A stretch of 64,000 bases of DNA. Origin: Fen-1254 sp963778945 (lineage in GTDB: Bacteria; Bacteroidota; Ignavibacteria; UBA10030). Location: positions 186,001 through 250,000 of the forward strand of contig CAVZWL010000007.1 of the NCBI GenBank assembly GCA_963778945.1, in the 5' to 3' direction. Below, one piece after another: positions 38,752-48,461 of the stretch. The position numbers and the translations under genes are program-made. The notes beneath the pieces were generated by a model. The model had not been told where the DNA came from. It made no database searches and saw nothing but the letters and a program-made list of their open reading frames with translations. Positions within the stretch are counted from its first letter, which is position 1, and each line of letters begins with the position of its first letter.

Positions 38752-41367
38752 ATGCCGACGCCGTTAATGAAACAATACCTGCACGTGAAGGCGAAGTATC
38801 CGGATACCATTCTTCTTTTCCGTATGGGAGATTTTTTTGAAACTTTTGAAGAAGACGCCAGAATTACTTCGAAAGTGCTCGGCATCGTTCTGACAAAGCG
38901 CGGCAACGGAGCTGCGGGCGATGTGCCGCTGGCCGGTTTTCCACATCATGCGCTCGATGCTTATCTCCCCAAACTGCTGCGCGCGGGTTTCCGCGTGGCG
39001 GTGTGTGAACAACTCGAAGATCCGAAATTTGCCAAGGGTATCGTCCAAAGAGATGTCATCGAAGTTGTTACGCCCGGCGTGGCATTTTCCGATAAAGTTC
39101 TGGAACAGAAACAAAATAATTTTCTTGTGGCGCTCGCTCTCCCGTCTCCTCTTGCGACAAGCGGCGAGAATATAGGGTTCTCCTATATCGATGTCTCAAC
39201 GGGAGAATACGGCGTCAGTGAATTTCCTCTCAAAGACTTGCGTGAACAGCTCGGGAATTTCCAGCCGCGTGAAGTGCTGGTTCAAAAAAGAGATCAGGAG
39301 ACGATCAAGTCCATTCTTGCCGGGCAGGCGGCTCTGCTCTATACGAAAATCGATGATTGGGTGTTCAACGAAGAGTATGCAGAGGAGCTTCTCTTAAGCC
39401 ATTTTAAGACGCAGTCGCTGAAGGGATTCGGCATCGAAGAGATGCGGATTGGAATCGTAGCCGCCGGTGCGATCATGAATTATTTGCAGGAAACTCAAAA
39501 AGCGAATATTCCGCATATTAAAAAAATAGTTCCGCGGGATGTCGGCGCCTTTATGATGCTCGATGCTTCCACAAAACGTAATCTGGAAATCACCGCATCG
39601 ATGTCAGGGCAGTCCGGCGGCACGCTGTTTTCTATTCTTGATAAAACGGCGACTCCCATGGGGGGGCGCATGCTGAAACAGTGGGTTCATCATCCGCTCA
39701 AGCAATTGGATCTGATACAAGATCGCCTGGCTTCGGTCAAGGAATTCACGGAGAAAGACGCGGCGAGAAAAGCGCTCCATGAGGAACTTTCCGGTATCGG
39801 CGATTTGGAACGGCTGATCGCGAAAATCGCAACAGGACGGGCAAATCCGAGGGAAGTGAATCAGTTGAAAGCAATGCTGCAGCAAATTCCGCGTCTGAAA
39901 ATTTTACTTGCCGAATTTGAACATCCGGTTCTTCGCGGATTGGGAGAACGGATATACCCGCTGGCTGCTCTGGTGGATATGATCGGGAAAGGAATTGCAG
40001 ATGAACCGCCGCCGGCGATTGCCGACGGAGGCGTCATACGGAAAGGATACAATGCGGAGCTGGATGATATTCGCGCTCTCGCGTTCGGCGCTAAAGATTG
40101 GGTAGCAAAACACCAGCAATCGGAAAAGGAACGGACGGGGATTTCTTCGCTCAAGATCGGGTATAACAATGTTTTCGGCTATTACATTGAAGTGACCAAT
40201 ACGCACAAAGATAAGGTGCCGGACAATTATATCCGCAAACAAACACTGACCAATGCCGAACGGTTCATCACGCCGGAATTGAAAGAGTACGAAGAAAAAA
40301 TACTGCATGCTGAAGAGAAAATTTTCGAGCTTGAAACGCGTCTCTTCAACGAAATCCGGCTCTCCATCGCAGACCATGCTCTTGAAGTTCAGTCGAACGC
40401 CCGGCAAATTGCCATTCTCGATTGTTTCCTCTCGTTGGCCGGTACAGCGGTGGAAAATCATTATTGTTGTCCGGAAGTTCAGGATTCCACGCGGATCGAA
40501 ATTGTCGACGGCAGGCATCCGGTCATTGAAAAATTGCTTCCTCCGGGAGAACATTATACGCCCAACCATGTTGTGCTGGATACCGATGGGGAGCAAATAT
40601 TGATCATTACAGGGCCGAACATGAGCGGCAAATCGAGTTATTTACGCCAGGTCGGACTGATCGTACTGCTTGCACAGATCGGCAGCTTTGTGCCGGCCGG
40701 CGCCGCTGTCATCGGCGTCGTCGACCGCATTTATACGCGTGTGGGAGCAAGCGATAATATCGCTTCCGGTGAAAGCACATTTTTGGTGGAAATGCATGAG
40801 GCGGCCAATATCGTCAATACGGCAACAAAACGGAGTCTTGTGCTGCTCGATGAAGTCGGGCGGGGTACCAGCACATTCGACGGAATCAGCATTGCATGGG
40901 CGCTGACGGAGTACATTCATAATCGCCTCGGCGCAAAAACGATGTTCGCGACCCATTATCATGAACTGAACGAGCTTGCCGATCTTTTTCCAAGGATACG
41001 CAACTATAAAGTCGACGTACGGGAATACGGCGATAAAGTGATTTTCCTTCATAAAGTTGTTCCGGGATTTGCCGATCATTCGTACGGCATTCAGGTTGCC
41101 CAGATGGCTGGCCTGCCGGAAGAAATAACGCTCCGTGCAGCAGAAGTTTTAAAAAACCTCGAAAGTTCGGAATTAATTGTCGGCAAAAGAAAAAGAATGT
41201 CCGATCAGAACAGTGAGGGGCTGATGCAGCTGACCATGTTCGAAATGAAGGACGATGCGCTCCGCGAAGAGATTCGGAAAATGGATATAGAAAAAACAAC
41301 GCCTCTCGAAGCGCTCCATCGATTGTCCGAATGGAAAAAGCAAATTGAGAAAAAAGGAAAAGAATGA
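38752..41367 (+). CDS. mutS: DNA mismatch repair protein MutS
   Basis: Recognises mismatches. Domain I mismatch wedge FRMGDFFETFEEDA carries the Phe-x-Glu element. Lever/clamp domains follow. The ATPase has Walker A ITGPNMSGKSSYLRQVG, then SGESTFLVEMHEAANI, DEVGRGTSTFDGISIAWALT (Walker B) and ATHYHELNELA. 871 residues, intact, so mismatch repair is unaffected by the frame breaks nearby. The last codons overlap the next gene by ATGA. Confidence 0.95.
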   Translation: MPTPLMKQYLHVKAKYPDTILLFRMGDFFETFEEDARITSKVLGIVLTKRGNGAAGDVPLAGFPHHALDAYLPKLLRAGFRVAVCEQLEDPKFAKGIVQRDVIEVVTPGVAFSDKVLEQKQNNFLVALALPSPLATSGENIGFSYIDVSTGEYGVSEFPLKDLREQLGNFQPREVLVQKRDQETIKSILAGQAALLYTKIDDWVFNEEYAEELLLSHFKTQSLKGFGIEEMRIGIVAAGAIMNYLQETQKANIPHIKKIVPRDVGAFMMLDASTKRNLEITASMSGQSGGTLFSILDKTATPMGGRMLKQWVHHPLKQLDLIQDRLASVKEFTEKDAARKALHEELSGIGDLERLIAKIATGRANPREVNQLKAMLQQIPRLKILLAEFEHPVLRGLGERIYPLAALVDMIGKGIADEPPPAIADGGVIRKGYNAELDDIRALAFGAKDWVAKHQQSEKERTGISSLKIGYNNVFGYYIEVTNTHKDKVPDNYIRKQTLTNAERFITPELKEYEEKILHAEEKIFELETRLFNEIRLSIADHALEVQSNARQIAILDCFLSLAGTAVENHYCCPEVQDSTRIEIVDGRHPVIEKLLPPGEHYTPNHVVLDTDGEQILIITGPNMSGKSSYLRQVGLIVLLAQIGSFVPAGAAVIGVVDRIYTRVGASDNIASGESTFLVEMHEAANIVNTATKRSLVLLDEVGRGTSTFDGISIAWALTEYIHNRLGAKTMFATHYHELNELADLFPRIRNYKVDVREYGDKVIFLHKVVPGFADHSYGIQVAQMAGLPEEITLRAAEVLKNLESSELIVGKRKRMSDQNSEGLMQLTMFEMKDDALREEIRKMDIEKTTPLEALHRLSEWKKQIEKKGKE

Positions 41368-41864
41368 ATAGAAAAGAATTGCAGTTGTTTTTCGAATACG
41401 ATGCCTGGGCGGACATGCTTTTGTTCGAGTCGGCGGCAGCTCTGTCCGGCGGGCAGTATCGCAAGGATCATGGAACGAGTTTCGGCAGTATTCACGGTAC
41501 GCTTGTGCATATCCTTTCCGCAAATTGGATTTGGTCCGCTCGCTGGAATAAAAGAGCGCCCGAACCGTTCAAACCGGAAGATATCGCCGTCCTGGAAACG
41601 GTGAAAAAGCACTGGGACAGCTACCGCTTGGATGTCGATAATTTTTTGCGTACGATCAGTGAGGAAGCGCTCCAATCGCCGTTTCCCTATACTGATTTTA
41701 AGGGCGCCGTTCATGCACAAACGCTCTGGATGCAAATGCTGCATAAAGTGAATCACTCCAGTTATCACCGCGGACAGGCGGCAGCGATGCTGAGGATGAC
41801 CGGTCTTAAACCGGCCGGTACGGATTTTATCAATTATTTGCGAATTATGGAAAACAATCAGTGA
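41364..41864 (+). CDS. DinB-family four-helix protein
   Basis: 166 residues. Putative metal ligands lie at GTLVHILSANWIW and HKVNHSSYHRGQAAAMLR, the HxxxHR pattern of DinB/YfiT proteins. The name is historical (not the polymerase). Some members are thiol-dependent transferases using bacillithiol or mycothiol. Overlaps both mutS and the next gene by ATGA/GTGA, so it belongs to the same transcript. Function unproven. Confidence 0.85.
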   Translation: MNRKELQLFFEYDAWADMLLFESAAALSGGQYRKDHGTSFGSIHGTLVHILSANWIWSARWNKRAPEPFKPEDIAVLETVKKHWDSYRLDVDNFLRTISEEALQSPFPYTDFKGAVHAQTLWMQMLHKVNHSSYHRGQAAAMLRMTGLKPAGTDFINYLRIMENNQ

Positions 41865-42493
41865 GCAAAATTAAAAAAATAATCTTATCACGCCATAAGC
41901 TTGCCCATGTGCCGGGAATTGTCATCGATAAGAACATCCTTGACCGCGGATTTGCGCGGGGATGTTCAATGAATAATTGCAACGGCCGCTGCTGCCGGGA
42001 CGGCGTGCTCCTTGACGTCAAGGATAAAGAAAAAATTCTGGCCCATGTGCCGATGATTCAAAAAGCAATGGAACCGCAGCAGGAAAAAGATCCCTCGAAA
42101 TGGTTCGATGAATGCGTCGAAACCGACCGGGACTTTCCGTCGGGCAGCTGCGACGGCACGGCCGTTGCCGGCGGCGGGTGCGTCTTCCTCAACAGCAAAG
42201 GATTATGTACGCTGCAGGCGGTGTCTATGGAGTATGGAATGGGCAAAGACGCCCTGAAACCTTTTTACTGCTTCGCCTACCCGCTGACTCTGGACGAAGG
42301 CATCTTGACGGTTTATGATTCGGAATTCTCCGAACGTTCGGAATGCTGTATGTCCGTTCATCAGGGAGAACAAAGTATTCTCGATGTCTGCAGGGAAGAA
42401 TTGGAATTCATTCTCGGGTTGGAGGGAGTGAAGGAATTTGAAGAAATCTATTCGGATTATAAGCTTCAGGCAGCATTGAATCTGGAAGCCTGA
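41861..42493 (+). CDS. DUF3109 / YkgJ-like cysteine-rich protein
   Basis: 210 residues from GTG 41861. Cysteines cluster in GCSMNNCNGRCCRDGV, SCDG, GGCVFLNSKGLCTLQ, FYCFAYP and RSECCMS, suggesting a metal or iron-sulfur site, as in the CxxCxxxCC proteins. The family is common in Bacteroidota and has no assigned role. Overlaps dinB upstream; 18 nt before the PP2C gene. Confidence 0.75.
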   Translation: MSKIKKIILSRHKLAHVPGIVIDKNILDRGFARGCSMNNCNGRCCRDGVLLDVKDKEKILAHVPMIQKAMEPQQEKDPSKWFDECVETDRDFPSGSCDGTAVAGGGCVFLNSKGLCTLQAVSMEYGMGKDALKPFYCFAYPLTLDEGILTVYDSEFSERSECCMSVHQGEQSILDVCREELEFILGLEGVKEFEEIYSDYKLQAALNLEA

Positions 42494-42511
42494 GACGGGG
42501 AAAAGGAAAAA

Positions 42512-43745
42512 ATGGATCAACGCAGGTTATATCGAACGATCGAAAGTTTCGCGCCGGAACATTTTAAAACGGAAAAAGAACTGCTGAAGCATGTTTTGAA
42601 TGAAATCGTCAAGACAGAAGCCATTCGTTTGAAAGGGGGGCGTCTCTGGCAGTATGAACCCGCCACGGATTCGTACCGCCTCATTCATCAAATCGGCCAG
42701 ATTGAAATGATGGAGACCGGTTATCGCATTCAAGTTTCGCGTTATCCGATGTTTCAGCACCTCGTCGAACAACGGACGATTATCGCCAACGAAACGGACG
42801 GGTACCTGCGGACAAAAGGTATTGTCAAGTACTCGGCAACCGGTATTGGCGATAAACTGAAAAACAAAACCGGCTATGTTTTTCAGTATGTCATGGCGTT
42901 CAATTCCGATCATCTGGATCAGGATCTTTTGCTGGATCTGAATATTATCAGTCTGGCCGTAACCTCGACGCTGCGCAATAAAAACATTCAGCAAAAAGCC
43001 GATGCACTGGCAAAAGATATCGACAAAGCACGGGAAGTTCAGCAAAGCATTTTGCCTGAGCCGTTTATTCATTTTTATAATTACGATGTTTACGGTATTT
43101 CGCAGCCCGACCGCATCGTCGGAGGGGATTTTTTTGATTATATTTTTACCGATGAGACAAAGGACCGGCTTTGCATCGTTGTGGGAGATGCCGCCAGCAA
43201 AGGATTTCGAGCAGCTGCACAAGCTCTCTATGTTGTGGGGGCGCTGCGGATGGGTATTGCGCATCATACGAAAACCGCATCGCTCATGTCCGGCATCAAC
43301 AAAATCGTCAACCGGTCGTTTTCCGAAGAACAATTTGTTTCGATGTTCTATGCGGAACTGACGGACGGTCAGAAGGGGCTGCTCCTGTACTCCAATGCCG
43401 GCCATAACAGTCCGATCGTCTATCATGCGCAGGAACAGTCGATCGAACTTGCTGGAACCTACGGGACAGATTCTCGGACCCTTCTCGAAGGGCAGCTACA
43501 GAGTAGAAAGCACGATGTTGAAAAAAGGAGACTTGACGGTTATTTATACGGACGGTATTACAGAAGCCAGGCGCATCGACGGTCTTGTGTTCGGCGAACA
43601 GCGGTTTGCCGATCACATTCAACGCCTGGCAAACAAGTCCGCAAAAGAAATATGCGAAACGTTGATGCATGAAGTCAATGTTTTTGCAGAGGGTGCGGAC
43701 TATTCCGACGATCGAACGATCGTCGTTATCAAAAGGATCAGTTAA
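42512..43745 (+). CDS. GAF-like/PP2C (SpoIIE-type) phosphatase, one frame break
   Basis: A cytoplasmic relative of the 13.3-kb PP2C protein. Residues about 1-165 look like a GAF-type sensor. The coupling helix AKDIDKAREVQQSILPEP leads to PP2C (VGGDFFDYIF, VVGDAASKGFRAAAQALYV, SNAGHNSPIVYH, VIYTDGITEARR). About 410 residues. An extra base near 43452 breaks the frame after QEQSIEL; the restored sequence is LEPTGQILGPFSKGSY. The canonical VSGKG is ASKGF here. Likely dephosphorylates an anti-anti-sigma factor; the target is not in this window. Confidence 0.85.
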
Positions 43746-43777
43746 CAGCAGAAACAAAAGATGCAGGAAGGTGTGAT

Positions 43778-45380
43778 ATGGTAGAACAAAAATTTATCGG
43801 CGTCGTCATGTCGGTCTCGAACGAGCTGACGACGGTTCTTCTCGATGCGAATGTCACTTCTCTCAAACGTGAAATCGGCGGGAAAACATTATTTGATCGG
43901 CCAGATCGGGACATACGTTTTGATTCCGGCAGGCAGTCTTGTGCTCATCGGCATGGTTCAGCAGCTGGTCAAAAAAGACGTCGCCATCAATGGACAGGCG
44001 CATCAGCGTTATGTTCTGGATGTGAATATGGTCGGGACCGTGAAAACGGGGCGTTACGAACGCGGTGTTTCCGTTTTTCCGGCTGTCGATGCTCCCGTCT
44101 TTTTCGCCGAAGATTCCGATCTTGCCGTCGCGTTTTCGGTCTTTCAAAAATACGGATTCTCGGTCGGGCAGGTTTCGCTCTTTGAAAATCAGCGCGCATA
44201 TCTGGATGCCAACAAGTTCTTCGGGAAACATATCGCTGTTCTCGGATCCAGCGGATCGGGAAAATCATGTACCGTCGCTTCAATCCTGCAAAAAGTGTCA
44301 AAGTTTCCGGATACCAATATTATCGTGCTTGATATTCATAACGAATACAAAAAAGCTTTTCCGGGAAACTGCAATCACCTCGATATTGCGGAATTCGAAC
44401 TGCCCTTCTGGCTTATGAATTTTGACGAAATGCGTGAAATGTTTATCGACGAAAGAGACGAGAATGCATCGAGCCAGATCACGGTGCTGAAGGACCTTAT
44501 CATTGCGTCAAAAAAGGGGAAAAACCCGGAAATGTCTCCTTTGATCACCATCGATACGCCGGTTTACTACGACCTGGGCGAAATCCGTGCGAAGCTCCAG
44601 TATATGGATACGGAAAAAAGCTCAATCGGAGGACAGATCAAAGAAGGCCCGTTCTACGGAAAGTTTACCCGCTTCCTTGTCCGGCTGGACAGTAAGCTGA
44701 ACGATCCGCGTTATGCGTTTATGTTCCGGCTGAAAAAATATATTCAATCTTCATCCATCAACGATTTACTCATGCACATTCTCGGAGCAGACGGCAGCGC
44801 ACAGGTTACCATACTCGACCTCAGCGGCATTCCGTTCGATATCGTCAGCACCATAGTTTCGCTGCTGGCCCGGTCGATTTTCGATTTCAATTTTTGGAAT
44901 CCCAATCGCCGCGATTTTCCGATCCTGCTCGTTTTTGAAGAAGCGCACAATTATTTGCCCAGCTCCGGAACAACAAATATTGCGGCACGGCGGACGGTCG
45001 AGCGCATTGCAAAAGAAGGGCGGAAATACGGCGTTTCGATTATGGTTGTCAGCCAGCGGCCTGTAGAGGTATCGGAAACAATTCTTTCGCAGTGCAATAA
45101 CTATGTCGTGCTTCGCCTGACAAACCCGCTCGATCAGGCGTATATCAGGCGGCTCGTGCCCGATGCATTTGCCGGCCTCACGGGAGTACTGCCGTCCCTG
45201 CGGCAGGGTGAATCGCTGATTGTAGGTGAATCGATTTCAATGCCGCTGCGCGTGCAGATCGATTTTCCCGATCCGGAACCGGACAGCACCGATATCAAGT
45301 TCTATGAAAAATGGAAGCAGAGCGACGTAAAAACGAAAATCGCCGATGTTGTCACGCGATGGTGGAAGCAGGAAAAGTAA
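43778..45380 (+). CDS. HerA/DUF87-family hexameric ATPase, one frame break
   Basis: DNA-translocating ATPase of the FtsK/HerA superfamily, about 533 residues. An N-terminal HAS-barrel (MVEQKFIGVVMSVSNELTTV) precedes Walker A AVLGSSGSGKSCTVASILQK and Walker B LVFEEAHNYLP. The arginine-finger region reads RRTVERIAKEGRKYGVSIMV and a sensor VSQRPVEVSETILSQCNNYV. One extra A in an A-run near 43886 shifts the frame; corrected it reads GGKHYLIGQIGTYVLIPAG. No nurA, sir2 or nuclease gene is adjacent, unlike archaeal HerA-NurA or defence-type HerA pairs. Confidence 0.85.
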
Positions 45381-45482
45381 ACGGCCGGTAACTGGTCGGC
45401 TGTACCAGTTTCAGCAGCGCCAACGGGAATGTCCCGGCTGAAAAAATAAAGAAGCCGTGAAACCGGCGATCCGTCCGCGGCT

Positions 45483-45953
45483 CTAAGCGCCGATTCTTCG
45501 GTAGTGACGGTATTCCGTATCCTTTCCGGATTCGGAGTCCACAATTTGGAATTTTTCCGATACCAGTCCGGCATATTCGGGAAAAAAGGCGTCTCCTTCG
45601 AAATACTGCCGGACAGCAGTTATACAGAGTTCGTCGGCAATCAGAAGCGTCTCGCGAAAGAGTCTTTCTCCCCCGATGACAAAGACCTTTTCTTCGGCAG
45701 ACAGAGCGCCAAGCGCTTCATCGAGCGATCGATACGTTTCTATTCCGGGAATCTGACGGGAGGTCAGAACGACCGAACGGCGTCCGGGAAGGAGACGGCC
45801 GATGGACTCGAATGTCTTCCGTCCCATCAGTATCGTGTGTCCCATGGTAAGCCGTTGAAAACGCTGCATATCATCCGAAATCTTCCACGGTATTTTTCCT
45901 TCAGATCCGATAACCAGATTGGAAGAATGAGCTGCAATGATAATCAGTTTCAT
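45483..45953 (-). CDS. folA: Dihydrofolate reductase
   Basis: NADPH-dependent reduction of dihydrofolate. Begins MKLIIIAAHSSNLVIG, with GKIPWKISDDMQRF (folate-binding Asp), TMGHTILMGRKTFESIG and VFVIGGERLFRETL. 156 residues, intact. It follows thyX by 12 nt, so the two are one operon. ThyX yields tetrahydrofolate directly, so a DHFR beside it is notable. Confidence 0.92.
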   Translation of the reverse strand: MKLIIIAAHSSNLVIGSEGKIPWKISDDMQRFQRLTMGHTILMGRKTFESIGRLLPGRRSVVLTSRQIPGIETYRSLDEALGALSAEEKVFVIGGERLFRETLLIADELCITAVRQYFEGDAFFPEYAGLVSEKFQIVDSESGKDTEYRHYRRIGA

Positions 45954-45965
45954 CGGCAGGAGTAA

Positions 45966-46895
45966 TTACGCCTCACTCCATGGCGGCTGGATGCCGAAAC
46001 GGCGCAATTTTTCTTCTATTTCATCACGCTCGATATTGCGCTTAAGCTCCTGGCCTGCGGGAGGAACGATGCCGTACGTTTCCGCCAGCGCTCGAGCGCC
46101 GATGCGGTCGCCGGCCTGCAGTTTTGCAATAAGTTCAATTTCAAATTTTGAAAGTTCGATGCCGCCGAAAAGATAATCCTGAAAAGCGGACCATGCGAGA
46201 GGACACCAGCGTCCGACAATCTCCTTGCCTATAGTCGCAGCATAGGAACGAATTTCCTCCTGTGCGTGCTGCTCCATGCGCAATGCGAGGAAGTGCAGGA
46301 GATTGTGCAGATCGATTTTCCAGTACGCTTCGGTATATGTGCTCAGCGGCAGGTCTTTTCTCGCCTGCTCCCTTGCAATCCCGGCTTCGATGCGTTCGTT
46401 GTACACGGTGCGGGCAAGATTTTGCAGCTCGGTTTCGCGCACCGTAAAAAGTTCGCCTTGTTTGACAGCCAGGATTCCTTCGCTTCCCTGCCTGTTGCTC
46501 GTTGCCTGAAGACGCCATTCTTCCGGTTTCGTTTTTTGTGCGGAATCGATGGCGATGGAATATCGCGTGGAATATTCGTTGATATTGGCCATACGATGCC
46601 GGACCCATTGCCGCCAGCAATCCATAGGTGCTCGCACATGGAGTTTTAATTCGCACATTTCGAACGGGCTTGTGTGATGGTGGCGAAGAAGGTAGCGTAT
46701 GAGGCCTTCGTCCTCACGCACCTTTTTTGTTCCTTTGCCGTACGATACGCGCGCCGCCTGAACGATAGAGGAATCCGATCCCATATAATCGACAACGCGC
46801 ACAAAACCGTCGTCGAGGACTTTGAAGGGGACGCCGAGAATTTCGTCGAGTGCAGGCACCGATGTATGTTCAAGTTTTTCCAACTCAGGTATCAT
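45966..46895 (-). CDS. thyX: Flavin-dependent thymidylate synthase ThyX
   Basis: Makes dTMP from dUMP with FAD and methylene-tetrahydrofolate. The ThyX motif appears as RQWVRHRMANINEYSTRYS (RHRxxxxNExS). Other family stretches: HTSPFEMCELKLHVRAPMDC and KIDLHNLLHFLALRMEQHAQ. 309 residues, somewhat longer than the bacterial norm because of an extra C-terminal stretch of about 50 residues (AKLQAGDRIGARALAETYG...). No thyA in the window. Confidence 0.93.
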   Translation of the reverse strand: MIPELEKLEHTSVPALDEILGVPFKVLDDGFVRVVDYMGSDSSIVQAARVSYGKGTKKVREDEGLIRYLLRHHHTSPFEMCELKLHVRAPMDCWRQWVRHRMANINEYSTRYSIAIDSAQKTKPEEWRLQATSNRQGSEGILAVKQGELFTVRETELQNLARTVYNERIEAGIAREQARKDLPLSTYTEAYWKIDLHNLLHFLALRMEQHAQEEIRSYAATIGKEIVGRWCPLAWSAFQDYLFGGIELSKFEIELIAKLQAGDRIGARALAETYGIVPPAGQELKRNIERDEIEEKLRRFGIQPPWSEA

Positions 46896-46928
46896 GAATC
46901 TCCTTCGCGTAAATGACAGCAGGCGGTT

Positions 46929-47828
46929 TTACAAAGAGTAGTTCAGTATTTTTGAAATTAGCTTTGCTGCAGTAACATCCGGATAATGGAGTCCGTCGAT
47001 CGGAGCAAGTTCGACGAGCGAACAGCCGATTACGTTCTTCTTCCGTGTTACCTTGCGCAGGCACTGAAGAATTTGTTCCCAATGAAGGCCGTTCGGTTCC
47101 GGCGTGCCGGTTGCAGGCATCAGAGACGGATCGAAGACGCCGAGGTCGAAGTCGATGAAAATGTTGTCCGTTAAATGTTCGACAACATAGTCGTCCCAGT
47201 ATTTGAGAACTTTAGTATATGTTCCCCGGTGAATTTCATGCGCGTAATAGACCTGAATACCGCGGTCGCGGATATACTCCGCTTCGTCGCGGCTTTGTGC
47301 GCGAATTCCGACCTGAACAAGATTGTGCGGGTCTATAAATTCGCATACGCGAGCCATGGTCGAAGCATGGCTGAACTTGCTGCCCTGGAGATCCATCCGG
47401 AGATCGGAATGGGCGCCGAAGTGGAGCACGGAAAGGCGAGGAAAATGTTTGGCATGAGCGGCTATCACTGCAGACGAGATTGTATGCTCCCCTCCGAGAA
47501 CAACCGTGTATTTATGAGTCTGCAGCAAGTCAGAGACTGCATCGTAGACAAGCTGTAATGCGTCTTCGTCGGCCTTTTTTGCAAAATTCAACGGGTGCAT
47601 TGTTGCTATGCCGAGCTCTTTATAGACTTCCCGTTTCGTTTCTTCGTCGAAGAGTTCCACATGATGCGACGCATGGAGAATTGCCCCAGGTCCGTTTTTC
47701 GATCCCTTGCCGTAACTGGGACTGTGTTCGTAGGGAGCCGGGACAATGACAACGCGCGACGTTTCGAATGACGAATATTGCCGTTCGATGCCGAGAAAAT
47801 TATGTTTTGAATCGAGTATTTTAGTCAA
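46929..47828 (-). CDS. Arginase/agmatinase-fold (ureohydrolase) protein, two metal-ligand Asp replaced by Gly
   Basis: 299 residues with the ureohydrolase fold: GGEHTISSAVIAAHA (canonical GGDH), HFGAHSDLR (canonical DAHxD) and FDLGVFDPSLMPATGTPEP (canonical DxDxxDP...TGTPEPGG). Family members hydrolyse guanidino groups (agmatine, arginine, formimidoylglutamate) with two Mn ions. Here the first Asp of DAHSD and the second Asp of the DLD motif are Gly, each by a GAC to GGC change; these positions hold the bridging and second-metal ligands in arginase. The reading frame is intact. It is either a non-enzymatic member or carries two consensus errors. Substrate undecided. Confidence 0.75.
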   Translation of the reverse strand: MTKILDSKHNFLGIERQYSSFETSRVVIVPAPYEHSPSYGKGSKNGPGAILHASHHVELFDEETKREVYKELGIATMHPLNFAKKADEDALQLVYDAVSDLLQTHKYTVVLGGEHTISSAVIAAHAKHFPRLSVLHFGAHSDLRMDLQGSKFSHASTMARVCEFIDPHNLVQVGIRAQSRDEAEYIRDRGIQVYYAHEIHRGTYTKVLKYWDDYVVEHLTDNIFIDFDLGVFDPSLMPATGTPEPNGLHWEQILQCLRKVTRKKNVIGCSLVELAPIDGLHYPDVTAAKLISKILNYSL

Positions 47829-47890
47829 GTATTTCCTCCTCTTTCAACGACAATATATTTCAAACCATCTGGAAAAGCAAGCATTGTATC

Positions 47891-47919
47891 TTGACAAAGA
47901 GAACAATTGTTTCGATAAT
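47891..47919 (+). promoter_or_regulatory. Sigma70-type promoter, possibly leaderless
   Basis: A perfect TTGACA (47891-47896), 17-nt spacer and GATAAT (47914-47919; 5 of 6 match). The ATG of the DUF2085 gene is at 47931. Transcription would start about 47926, leaving a leader of only some 5 nt, and no ribosome site is seen before the ATG. Confidence 0.65.
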
Positions 47920-47930
47920 ACAATATTGCG

Positions 47931-48461
47931 ATGGATAAAAGTTTGAGGGGTCCTTTTTGGATCTTTACATCAATTTCCTTCGTGTGGTGTGCGGGAATAT
48001 TCGCGGCTCCGCTTCTGCACAATGCCGGTATGCATGCGGCTGCAGGCGTGCTCTACGAAGCGTACAGCCGGGTTTGCCACCAGCAGAGCGGGCGGTCGTT
48101 CTTTTGCGCCGGGCAGCAGCTCGGTGTATGTATACGCTGCACATCTATCTATCTAAGTTTCTTTGCAGCGACCATCGCATTTCCGTTGGCTCTGCGGTGG
48201 AAATTGAGGAGAATCGAACGCCATCCGGTCTCGATGCTGGAGATGATTCCGCCGCGGAGTATTGCCCTCGTATGTTTTCTTCCGATGTTTCTGGATGTCG
48301 GATTAAGCGCGAGCGGGATATCGGCCAGTACCACGACGACGCGGGTCGTAAGCGGAACGATGCTGGGTTTAATGCTGCCATGGTACGTTGTGCCTGTTTT
48401 TCTTGATGCCTGCGTTCGCCTGAAATTTGAAATGATAAAGAAAGAGGAGAAAAAACGATGA
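47931..48461 (+). CDS. DUF2085 membrane protein
   Basis: 176 residues with about four helices. The cysteine-rich segment SRVCHQQSGRSFFCAGQQLG then VCIRCTSIYLSFF is the DUF2085 signature (CHQ...C.RC..IY). The family is widespread and uncharacterised, with a possible metal or heme site in the cysteines. Followed by an ATGA-coupled second membrane protein, so the pair likely works together. Diverges from the arginase-fold gene. Confidence 0.8.
   Translation: MDKSLRGPFWIFTSISFVWCAGIFAAPLLHNAGMHAAAGVLYEAYSRVCHQQSGRSFFCAGQQLGVCIRCTSIYLSFFAATIAFPLALRWKLRRIERHPVSMLEMIPPRSIALVCFLPMFLDVGLSASGISASTTTTRVVSGTMLGLMLPWYVVPVFLDACVRLKFEMIKKEEKKR

Noticed and set aside
43778..45380. HerA gene as part of an anti-phage island
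   Set aside because: Neighbours are mutS, dinB, PP2C and folA housekeeping genes; no nuclease, SIR2 or transposase is present.
45400..45450. Terminator after the HerA gene
   Set aside because: TTTCAGC pairs with GCTGAAA but the inside is weak and no T tract follows on either strand.
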